This document shows positions 1-5,849 of a DNA stretch of 6,152 nucleotides, piece by piece (the stretch's first letter is position 1; the number at the start of each line of letters is the position of its first letter). Made by a program: the position numbers and the translations under genes. Below the pieces are notes generated by a model, which was not told the origin of the DNA, did no database searches, and saw only the letters and a program-made list of their open reading frames with translations. Location: positions 1-6,152 of the forward strand of contig CAZLYX010000066.1 of assembly GCA_964563885.1 (NCBI GenBank), read 5' to 3'. The stretch is from CAZLYX01 sp964563885 (GTDB lineage Bacteria; Pseudomonadota; Gammaproteobacteria; Burkholderiales; Neisseriaceae).

Positions 1-2195
1 CCCCCATTGCGAAGTAAATCTTGTGAGTACAATCCCAAGATTCCGCCAATATAACCTTGAATATTGGATGCATTAAATGGCACTGTGCCATCAATATAAA
101 AGCCTACTTCGGGCTTATTTAGGCGCAATAAATCACGGCCAAAGCCAGCCGGTATTTCAATGACCAAACTCGCTTGCGATTTTTGTAAGACTTCACTGAT
201 TTGGGATTCTGTATATAACGGGGGTTGCTCAAGAAAATATCGTGACCCAGAAAAGTACTCTACTAAACGCCTGCTTTCTACTGTTTGATCATGATCCAAC
301 GCACTAAAACGCAAGTCATGCACATCAAAAGAAACGCTCCAAACCACAGCAGACATTAAAATCAGTGGGCCTAAAACTGCAAAAAATAGACGGATTTTAT
401 CACGCAACAACTCTTTGCCTTCACGTCTCGCAAACGTCCATATCATTGCTAACCAGTATTTAAAGGTATCGGTATGCTGCTCGACTGACTGTTGTGCGTG
501 CTGATTCAATCGCTCATTGGGACTAATATCAGAGAGATGAGAGGCATCAGCATGGCTTATTATCTGTATTGCAGAGTTGGCAATATTCTTTTCAGGTAGC
601 CTTTGCTGGGTGTTTTCATCCTGATTTGTTTCACTATGTTCATGCTCATCTGTTAACAAATACTGTATAAAAGCCTCTTCTAAATTAGCGGTATTTTGAT
701 GTTCCGTTAGCTCTTGGGGCGTACCGACCGCCAAAACCCGACCTCGGTGCATAAATGAAATGCGGTCACATCGTTTCGCTTCATTCATGAAGTGTGTAGA
801 CACAAAAATTGTGATTTTTTCTTCACGTGAAAGCTTAAGCAAATACCGCCAAAACATATCGCGCGCGGCTGGATCTACACCTGAAGTAGGTTCATCCAAA
901 ATCAATACTTGAGGCTTATGCAAACAAGCTGCCGCCAATTGTAAGCGTTGGCGAATGCCAAGAGGCAAAGCAGGTGGATAAGAATCTACAACATTCGTCA
1001 AGTCAAATTGGATAAGTGCTTCAGCGATTGCTGCTTTGCCCGCACGCCTGCCCATTTGGTAAAGCTGAGCATGCAATTCTAGATTTTGCCGCACCGTTAA
1101 CTCTTCATACAATGAAAATGCCTGCGACATGTAACCAACACGCATACGCGTTTGCATATCGCTTGCATCTATCGGACGACCTAGTAATTGTGCAGTGCCT
1201 TCAGTGGCTTCATGCAAGCCAGTGAGCATTTTCATGGTGGTGGATTTACCACAACCGTTAGAGCCTAAAAAACCAAAAATCTCGCCCTGATCAATGCGAA
1301 AGCTCACATTGTCTACTGCCACAAAGTCGCCAAAACGTTTGGTCAGCCCCTCTGCCTCTATGGCCGGGGGCAAAGTTGGATTGGGAACAAATTGGGTGAG
1401 TTCTAAGCTGCCCATGCCTTGCTGTTTCTCCTGCGGCAGCAAGCTCACATAAGCCTCTTCTAAGGTTTCTGCATCACTTTCAAGCATCACTTCACAGGTT
1501 GGTTTATTTACCAATAGCTGGCCATCATCCATCGCCAACAAGTATTCAAAGTGTTCTGCTTCTTCAATATAAGCAGTGGCCACGATTACTGTCATGCCAG
1601 CACTTTCGGCTTGCAAATCGGCCACCAAAGCCCAAAACTGTCGGCGTGATAAAGGATCAACGCCAGTGGTTGGTTCATCAAGAATCAATAAATCGGGGCT
1701 ATGCACTAAAGCACAACAGAGGCTGAGTTTTTGCTTCATACCACCAGAGAGTTTGCCAGCAGCACGATTTGGAAATGGTGCTAAGCCAGTGGCTTCTAGC
1801 AAACGTTGGATGCGTGCTTTACGTTTGGCAGGGTTTAGCCCAAACAAGCGCGCATGGAAATCTATATTTTCGTAAACAGATAAAGTGGGATACAGATTTT
1901 GTCCCAGACCTTGTGGCATAAACGCAAGGCGGTGCGATAAAGCTTGCCGAGTTCTGGCATCAGCCATATCGCCCCCCAGCACTTCTACACTGCCCTGTTG
2001 AATAATGCGTACACCCGCAATGAGAGACAGTAAAGTAGACTTACCAACGCCATCTGGCCCAATTAAGCCCACAGTGACACCGCGCGGAATCTCCAGCGAT
2101 ACATCTTGCAATGCTTCGGTTTTGCCAAAACGGTGTGATACGTTTTGAACACAAACAGCAGATTTAAATGTATTCATATCAACATTGGCATTCAT
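1..2195 (-). CDS. rbbA: RbbA/YhiH-type ABC transporter: two fused ATPase domains plus ABC-2 permease (3' end outside window)
   Basis: The frame is open for 731 codons from ATG at 2195 to the window edge, so the C-terminus is missing; E. coli RbbA is about 911 aa. Domain 1 has Walker A GPDGVGKST (46-54), Q-loop Gln95, signature LSGGM (149-153), Walker B LLILDE (169-174), and Tyr209 where a switch histidine is usual. Domain 2 has Walker A GSNGCGKST (311-319), Gln358, a degenerate signature LPLGIRQ (410-416), Walker B VLILDE (430-435) and His468. A polar linker (about 515-580) leads to the first membrane helix of an ABC-2 permease (about 604-622) and part of its external domain. The motif order and wording match RbbA, reported in E. 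coli as a ribosome-associated ATPase, though the architecture is that of an exporter. The adaptor YhiI lies upstream, as in E. coli. The start is uncertain: ATG at 2177 (codon 7) is an alternative and neither has a clear ribosome binding site. An in-frame TAG within the upstream uptake sequence limits any extension. Confidence 0.93.
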   Translation of the reverse strand, partial: MNANVDMNTFKSAVCVQNVSHRFGKTEALQDVSLEIPRGVTVGLIGPDGVGKSTLLSLIAGVRIIQQGSVEVLGGDMADARTRQALSHRLAFMPQGLGQNLYPTLSVYENIDFHARLFGLNPAKRKARIQRLLEATGLAPFPNRAAGKLSGGMKQKLSLCCALVHSPDLLILDEPTTGVDPLSRRQFWALVADLQAESAGMTVIVATAYIEEAEHFEYLLAMDDGQLLVNKPTCEVMLESDAETLEEAYVSLLPQEKQQGMGSLELTQFVPNPTLPPAIEAEGLTKRFGDFVAVDNVSFRIDQGEIFGFLGSNGCGKSTTMKMLTGLHEATEGTAQLLGRPIDASDMQTRMRVGYMSQAFSLYEELTVRQNLELHAQLYQMGRRAGKAAIAEALIQFDLTNVVDSYPPALPLGIRQRLQLAAACLHKPQVLILDEPTSGVDPAARDMFWRYLLKLSREEKITIFVSTHFMNEAKRCDRISFMHRGRVLAVGTPQELTEHQNTANLEEAFIQYLLTDEHEHSETNQDENTQQRLPEKNIANSAIQIISHADASHLSDISPNERLNQHAQQSVEQHTDTFKYWLAMIWTFARREGKELLRDKIRLFFAVLGPLILMSAVVWSVSFDVHDLRFSALDHDQTVESRRLVEYFSGSRYFLEQPPLYTESQISEVLQKSQASLVIEIPAGFGRDLLRLNKPEVGFYIDGTVPFNASNIQGYIGGILGLYSQDLLRNG
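591..602 (-). repeat. DNA uptake sequence (AG-eikDUS) inside rbbA
   Basis: This is a perfect AGGCTACCTGAA on the minus strand. It lies in the rbbA reading frame and encodes Arg-Leu-Pro-Glu (residues 532-535) in the hydrophilic linker between the second ATPase domain and the permease. Uptake sequences in Neisseriaceae mark DNA for import during transformation through ComP binding. A solvent-exposed linker tolerates the imposed residues. Confidence 0.85.
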
Positions 2196-2196
2196 G

Positions 2197-2233
2197 TTTT
2201 CAGGTAGCCTCAAACAATAAGGCTACCTGAAAA
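2197..2233. repeat. Inverted pair of uptake sequences next to the rbbA start
   Basis: Two uptake sequences face each other (2199-2210 and 2220-2231) and form perfect 14-bp arms, TTTTCAGGTAGCCT and its complement, around a 9-base loop. In RNA this would be a strong hairpin. Neisseriaceae often use such pairs as terminators, but here no T-run follows the stem on either strand. The structure ends one base before the proposed rbbA ATG. It may therefore act as a pause, RNA-stability or translation-control element rather than a standard terminator. That role is inference; the repeat itself is directly visible. Confidence 0.85.
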
Positions 2234-2237
2234 CAAT

Positions 2238-2265
2238 AAAAACCTCACTATATTCGTGTGGCTTT
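2238..2265 (-). terminator. Possible weak intrinsic terminator after gdx
   Basis: On the minus strand, CCACAC and GTGAGG can pair as a 6-bp stem with one A-A mismatch and a 7-base loop. The stem is preceded by AAAAG and followed by TTTTT and further T-rich sequence. It lies about 40 bases after the gdx stop. The stem is weak, so termination would probably be partial, letting some transcription continue into rbbA. Confidence 0.35.
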
Positions 2266-2304
2266 TACTATTATTAAATAAAATATACAACTAAAATCAT
2301 GTTG

Positions 2305-2628
2305 CTATTCGGCAGCAGTTAATTTCATTACCACCACGCCAGACACAATCAAAAATGCCCCTAACCAACGCCCAAATGTAGACGCATCACCATAAAAAAT
2401 AATGCCTACTACAAATGCGCCTACTGCACCAATACCCGTCCAAACTGCATAAGCAGTGCCCATGGGTACTGTTTTTTGCGCCATAAATAAAAATACGCCA
2501 CTGGCAAACATCAATACCACTGCCAACAAAATCCCTTGCCAGCGATATTGCTCATTTTGTGCCATCTTCAAGCCAACTGGCCAGCCAATTTCTAAAATCC
2601 CAGCAGTTATTAGATACATCCATCCCAT
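2305..2628 (-). CDS. gdx: Gdx/SugE-type small multidrug resistance (SMR) exporter
   Basis: This 107-aa protein has four hydrophobic helices, the full length of an SMR transporter. These proteins work as antiparallel dimers in the inner membrane and exchange protons for substrate. The membrane-embedded Glu13 is present, as are Trp16 and Lys21 in the first helix (EIGWPVGLK) and Ser43. The block GTAYAVWTGIGAVGA (57-71), with Tyr60 and Trp63, is diagnostic of the Gdx (SugE) subtype rather than EmrE/Qac. Characterised Gdx proteins export guanidinium and some small quaternary ammonium compounds; the substrate here is inferred from the subtype. ATG at 2628 lies one base after the stop of the preceding small gene and has only a weak purine-rich ribosome site, so translational coupling is likely. 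It probably shares the promoter at 3863-3890. No guanidine riboswitch fits in the short leader. Confidence 0.92.
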   Translation of the reverse strand: MGWMYLITAGILEIGWPVGLKMAQNEQYRWQGILLAVVLMFASGVFLFMAQKTVPMGTAYAVWTGIGAVGAFVVGIIFYGDASTFGRWLGAFLIVSGVVVMKLTAAE

Positions 2629-2629
2629 A

Positions 2630-2860
2630 TTATTTTTTCTTTATTTTCCAAAATAGAGTCAATGATATTAGGCTACCTGAAACCGCCGCGCCTAAAGTGC
2701 CATAACCAAATGTTGTCCAATCTACCTTAAGTTGTATCAAGATTAGCGAGGCGAGCGCACCAAAACATATAAATGAAGCAAACGTCAGTAAGCCTGCTTG
2801 CAATAGATAAAGTGCCCGATCTGATTGTGGCGAATGAGGGCTATTATTAGTTGATTGCAT
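2630..2860 (-). CDS. Unrecognised 76-aa membrane protein
   Basis: I do not recognise this family. The protein has a short polar N-terminus (MQSTNNSPHSPQSDR), two hydrophobic segments (about residues 16-42 and 52-71) and a basic tail, WKIKKK. This suggests a two-helix inner-membrane protein with cytoplasmic ends by the positive-inside rule. I chose ATG at 2860 because it overlaps the adaptor's stop as TAATG and has AGGA five bases upstream. An in-frame ATG at 2908 would give 92 aa but lies deep inside the adaptor gene. The stop is one base before gdx, so adaptor, this gene and gdx look like one translationally coupled unit. An uptake sequence at 2670-2681 is in frame and encodes Ser-Gly-Ser-Leu in the second helix. 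It could be an accessory subunit of the adaptor/RbbA exporter or of Gdx; neither is shown by the sequence. Confidence 0.75.
   Translation of the reverse strand: MQSTNNSPHSPQSDRALYLLQAGLLTFASFICFGALASLILIQLKVDWTTFGYGTLGAAVSGSLISLTLFWKIKKK
2670..2681 (+). repeat. DNA uptake sequence (AG-eikDUS) inside the small membrane gene
   Basis: A perfect AGGCTACCTGAA on the plus strand. Read on the coding strand it falls within codons for Val-Ser-Gly-Ser-Leu in the second hydrophobic segment of the 76-aa protein. It is a single copy with no inverted partner nearby, so its role is probably uptake only. Confidence 0.85.
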
Positions 2861-3840
2861 TATTTTCCTATTTGTTGCGGCAATTTTACCGCTAAAGATT
2901 GTGGCCATTGGGTCTGCGTATTAGTACGCACGTAGCCGTTGCCCGTCATGCCACCTTTGAGCAAACCGCTGTATTGTTGTGCAGTATTGACAGGGATTTT
3001 TAGTTTTACTTTAAACATTAATTTTTCGCGCTCGTTAATCGTTTCAACTGATTTAGGTGTAAATTGAGCATCGCTCGCGATAAATGAAATTTTGGCTGGC
3101 CAAACCACGTCTAAACCATCAAGCACAATGCGTGCATCGTCACCCACTTTTAACACACTCATTTGGGCATTAGGTAAGAATATGTTCATCGACACATCAG
3201 TCGGGTCTAGCAAACTCACTACTTTGTTACCTGCAGCAATGACACTGCCCACTTCAGCAAGTTTATATTCTACCAGCCCTGTCTTGGGCGTGCGAATAGT
3301 CATATCATCATTAGCAGATGAGGCTTGATTAATTTGCGCTTGTGCTCCAGCAACGGCAGCCTTAGCTTCAGAACGTGCCGCTCGTGCAGCTTGCACTGAT
3401 GCGGCTGCACCTTCTCGTGACGCCAAGCGCTTGGTTACTTCTGCGGCTGACACCAAATCTTCGCGCTTTAAATTTTGGGCATTAACCCATTCCATCTGCG
3501 CCACTTTTTGTTGCTGCTCATAAGCTTTGATTTCAGCTTCTGCACGCAACACGGCATCTTGGGCACGCTGTTTTTGTGCCTTGGCAATCTCTAATTGGCT
3601 GCTGCTGGTATCAGAAGACAGCTCGGCGATAATTTCATTTTCTTTAACAACACTGCCCTCATCAACCAAAATGTCTTTAACACGCCCTGGATACAAACTA
3701 GCAATATCAAAGCGGTTAAGTTCCAAGCGCCCATTAGATTGAGCAAACCCTACTAATTCGTTTGTTTGCTGATGTTGATAATAATAGTAACCCGCGGCTG
3801 CTGCCACAGCCACCAAAACGATTGGTACAATTTTTTTCAT
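2860..3840 (-). CDS. yhiI: YhiI-like HlyD-family periplasmic adaptor (membrane fusion protein)
   Basis: This 326-aa adaptor would link an inner-membrane exporter to the periplasm or an outer-membrane channel. It has an N-terminal signal anchor (MKKIVPIVLVAVAAAAG, helix about 5-19), then GFAQSNGRLE and the first lipoyl half (about 45-77). A long Ala/Gln/Glu-rich alpha-helical hairpin follows (about 80-177), then the second lipoyl half (about 180-212) and a beta-barrel (about 213-285) containing FLPNAQ and SDAQFTPKSVET. These blocks match E. coli YhiI (about 355 aa), encoded next to rbbA there as here. ATG at 3840 is chosen because AGGT lies six bases upstream and a strong promoter ends just before it. 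An in-frame ATG at 3894 lies upstream of that promoter and adds a non-signal-like extension. The gene ends in TAATG, overlapping the next gene. The substrate is unknown. Confidence 0.92.
   Translation of the reverse strand: MKKIVPIVLVAVAAAAGYYYYQHQQTNELVGFAQSNGRLELNRFDIASLYPGRVKDILVDEGSVVKENEIIAELSSDTSSSQLEIAKAQKQRAQDAVLRAEAEIKAYEQQQKVAQMEWVNAQNLKREDLVSAAEVTKRLASREGAAASVQAARAARSEAKAAVAGAQAQINQASSANDDMTIRTPKTGLVEYKLAEVGSVIAAGNKVVSLLDPTDVSMNIFLPNAQMSVLKVGDDARIVLDGLDVVWPAKISFIASDAQFTPKSVETINEREKLMFKVKLKIPVNTAQQYSGLLKGGMTGNGYVRTNTQTQWPQSLAVKLPQQIGK
2866..2869 (-). promoter_or_regulatory. Ribosome binding site that fixes the start of the 76-aa gene
   Basis: AGGA sits five bases upstream of ATG at 2860, inside the last codons of the adaptor gene. 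It supports the 76-aa reading over a 92-aa version starting at 2908. Confidence 0.7.
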
Positions 3841-3862
3841 GCTGATACCTATTTCAAACAAA

Positions 3863-3890
3863 ATTATATCGCCATAACAAATCATGACAA
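3863..3890 (-). promoter_or_regulatory. Sigma70-type promoter of the yhiI cluster
   Basis: On the minus strand, TTGTCA (3885-3890, five of six consensus bases) is followed by a 16-base spacer and a perfect TATAAT (3863-3868). Transcription would start near 3856, giving a leader of about 16 bases before ATG at 3840. This is the best promoter in the window and probably drives the adaptor, the 76-aa gene and gdx. It leaves no room for a riboswitch. Confidence 0.75.
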
Positions 3891-4016
3891 GCATTAGGTT
3901 TTTAACATAAATTCGCTCTTTTTGATATGGTGAAAACTGTACAAATCTGTTGTAAATTTTTTAATTCTGGTGTGTTTGATATTATAATTTCAATATTGTA
4001 TGGCTAAATGCGCAAT

Positions 4017-4045
4017 AAAAAACCCGTGCCTATCATGGCACGGGT
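4017..4045 (-). terminator. Intrinsic terminator of putP
   Basis: Perfect 9-bp arms, ACCCGTGCC (4022-4030) and its complement (4037-4045), enclose a 6-base loop. On the minus strand the stem is followed by TTTTTT (4017-4022). It lies 25 bases after the putP stop and insulates the yhiI cluster from putP transcription. Confidence 0.93.
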
Positions 4046-4070
4046 AGCGAATATTTCAACCAGATAAATG

Positions 4071-5591
4071 TTATTTTTCAGACTGATAAGCTAAATCAGC
4101 CTCTTCAAACTTAGTCTCAACCGCTGTTGGCACTTTATCTAATAACGACACGATTACAATAGCTACAGTACACACGATAAAACCAGGCACAATTTCATAC
4201 ATAGTGGGCAAGCCAGCTTCAGCTAAAGCTGCATTGGCATATTGAGCCCACAATACCACGGTTATTGCACCTAAAGTCATGCCAGCCAACGCGCCCGCAC
4301 CAGTCATCCGTTTCCATAATACTGAGAAAATAACCACTGGTCCAAAAGCTGCACCAAAACCAGCCCATGCATACGAAACCAAGCCCAACACTTTGCTATC
4401 AGGATCAGCAGCAATAATAATGGCAATCACCGCCACCGCCAATACCATCATCCGACCAATCCATACCAACTCTTGTTGTGCCGCATGAGGGCGCAAAAAG
4501 CCTTTATAGAAATCTTCGGTAATCGCACTTGAACACACTAGCAATTGGCACGATAGCGTTGACATCACGGCAGCCAAAATGGCGCTCAACACCACACCAG
4601 CAACCCACGGATTAAACAGGATAGTGGTTAACGCAATAAAAACACGCTCATTATTGCCATCCATTGCCAATGCTTGTTCTGGGTGGGCACCAAAATACGC
4701 AATGCCAAAATAGCCCACGGCACATGCGCCAGCTAAACACAAAATCATCCAAGTCATACCAATTCGGCGAGCATTGGCCAATGATTTCACACTTTCAGCG
4801 GCCATAAAACGTGCCAAAATATGTGGCTGACCAAAATAGCCCAAACCCCAAGCAGCGGTAGAAATAATACCAATTAAACTGGTGCCGACAAATAAGCTGC
4901 CATATTCCTTGCCCGTGGTTGCAGCCACAACTTGAATCGCTGCACTCATTTCATCTGCTCCGCCCAACGCTAAATACACCATAATCGGCGTTAAAATTAG
5001 AGCAAAAATCATCAATGAAGCTTGAATGGTGTCTGTCCAACTAACCGCTAAAAATCCGCCAATAAAAGTATAAGCAATGGTAGCACCAGCGCCTAACCAC
5101 ATAGCTTGGGTATAGCTCACATCAAATAAGCTTTGAAACAAGCGCGCACCCGCCACAATGCCAGATGCACAATAGATGGTGAAGAAAAACAAAATAATCG
5201 AAGCAGCAATCACCTTGATGGCTTTACTTTGCGCACCAAAACGATGAAAAAAATAATCTGGTAAAGTTAGCGCATTGTTATTGTATTCGGTGTGCGCCCG
5301 TAAACGCCCAGCCACCAGCAGCCAGTTAAAATATGCACCTATAGTCAGGCCAATGGCAATCCATGCTTCACTCAAACCAGTGGCATAAATGGCACCAGGC
5401 AAACCCATCAATAACCAGCCCGACATATCAGATGCACCCGCTGACATAGCAGTCACAAAACTGCCTAAGCTGCGTCCGCCCAAAATATAATCATCAAAAT
5501 TTTTAGTAGACCGATACGCTGCTAAACCTATCAAAAGTACTGCCACCAAATAAATGCTAAAGGTGACATACATAGGGTTAAAATTACCCAT
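4071..5591 (-). CDS. putP: Sodium/proline symporter PutP
   Basis: This 506-aa inner-membrane symporter of the solute:sodium symporter family imports L-proline with Na+. E. coli PutP has 502 aa and closely similar wording. Visible hallmarks include FDDYILGGRSLG (32-43) with Arg40, and SAGASDMSGWLLMGLPGA (50-67) with Asp55 and Ser57, needed for Na+ and proline binding in E. coli. Also present are HTEYNNNALTLPDYF (100-114) and MSTLSCQLLVCSS (343-355), with Ser344/Thr345 matching the second Na+-site residues Ser340/Thr341. SYAWAGFGAAFGPVV (406-420) follows. ATG at 5591 is chosen because AAGGA lies five bases upstream and the N-terminus then aligns with E. coli PutP. An upstream in-frame ATG at 5669 would add 26 non-conserved residues. 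The gene stands alone, with a terminator on each side. No putA is visible, so whether proline is used as a nutrient or an osmolyte cannot be told. Confidence 0.96.
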   Translation of the reverse strand: MGNFNPMYVTFSIYLVAVLLIGLAAYRSTKNFDDYILGGRSLGSFVTAMSAGASDMSGWLLMGLPGAIYATGLSEAWIAIGLTIGAYFNWLLVAGRLRAHTEYNNNALTLPDYFFHRFGAQSKAIKVIAASIILFFFTIYCASGIVAGARLFQSLFDVSYTQAMWLGAGATIAYTFIGGFLAVSWTDTIQASLMIFALILTPIMVYLALGGADEMSAAIQVVAATTGKEYGSLFVGTSLIGIISTAAWGLGYFGQPHILARFMAAESVKSLANARRIGMTWMILCLAGACAVGYFGIAYFGAHPEQALAMDGNNERVFIALTTILFNPWVAGVVLSAILAAVMSTLSCQLLVCSSAITEDFYKGFLRPHAAQQELVWIGRMMVLAVAVIAIIIAADPDSKVLGLVSYAWAGFGAAFGPVVIFSVLWKRMTGAGALAGMTLGAITVVLWAQYANAALAEAGLPTMYEIVPGFIVCTVAIVIVSLLDKVPTAVETKFEEADLAYQSEK

Positions 5592-5596
5592 ATAAA

Positions 5597-5601
5597 TCCT
5601 T
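5597..5601 (-). promoter_or_regulatory. Ribosome binding site that fixes the putP start
   Basis: AAGGA lies five bases upstream of ATG at 5591. It supports this start over the in-frame ATG at 5669. Confidence 0.75.
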
Positions 5602-5636
5602 AAATTATTGTTGTTGATGGTTCGTCTGTACAAAAT

Positions 5637-5666
5637 TTTAATACATAAGATATTTAATGTATTAAA
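5637..5666. promoter_or_regulatory. Perfect 10-bp inverted repeat upstream of putP (candidate operator)
   Basis: TTTAATACAT and its exact complement are separated by 10 bases, so the half-site centres are 20 bp apart, about two helical turns. It lies 45 bases upstream of the putP start. On the minus strand the inner half-site overlaps TAAAAT, a possible -10 hexamer without a convincing -35. It could bind a dimeric regulator or form an RNA hairpin in the leader. No regulator gene is in the window, so the function is inference. Confidence 0.45.
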
Positions 5667-5788
5667 CATCAGAACATTGACTTGAAAACGGTTAAGGTTA
5701 AGCCTGAAACCAGCATATAGTCAAGTTTTGTTAAGATACATTGCCCTTGCACTGGTTTCGTGTTTTGCTAATATTCACCATTCAATCA
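5667..5788. other. putP upstream region without a gene
   Basis: This part of the putP leader holds no convincing reading frame. It contains a tandem GGTTAAGGTTAA (5690-5701), an 8-bp inverted pair GAAACCAG/CTGGTTTC (5706-5713 and 5752-5759) and, on the minus strand, a TTGACT hexamer that could be a -35 but lacks a good -10 at normal spacing. The putP promoter probably lies here or in the inverted repeat just downstream, but I cannot fix it. Confidence 0.4.
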
Positions 5789-5822
5789 AAAAGGCTACCT
5801 GAAACATTTCAGGTAGCCTTTT
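5789..5822. terminator. Terminator made of two inverted uptake sequences
   Basis: Two uptake sequences (5792-5803 and 5808-5819) form perfect 15-bp arms, AAAAGGCTACCTGAA and its complement, around the loop ACAT. T-runs follow the stem on both strands, so it can work in both directions. It lies 27 bases after the stop of the SEC-C gene and separates that gene from putP. This dual use of uptake sequences is common in Neisseriaceae. Confidence 0.88.
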
Positions 5823-5849
5823 GTATATTTAATATACTGCAACAGCGAT

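Noticed and set aside
1016..1875. Plus-strand open frames of 69 to 99 codons opposite the ATPase domains
   Set aside because: They are antisense to strongly conserved RbbA sequence, lack recognisable motifs, and are expected by-products of its codon pattern.
2860..3890. Guanidine riboswitch controlling the gdx cluster
   Set aside because: The promoter leaves a leader of only about 16 bases before the adaptor, and gdx itself starts one base after the preceding stop, so there is no room for one upstream of gdx.
3960..4010. AT-rich near-palindrome ATATTATAATTTCAATAT upstream of the cluster promoter
   Set aside because: The arms are only about five bases in very AT-rich sequence, so chance is a sufficient explanation.
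2197..5822. Repeated 12-mers as a CRISPR array or transposon ends
   Set aside because: The copies are irregularly spaced, occur in both orientations, match a known uptake sequence exactly, and have no spacers, transposase or target duplications.
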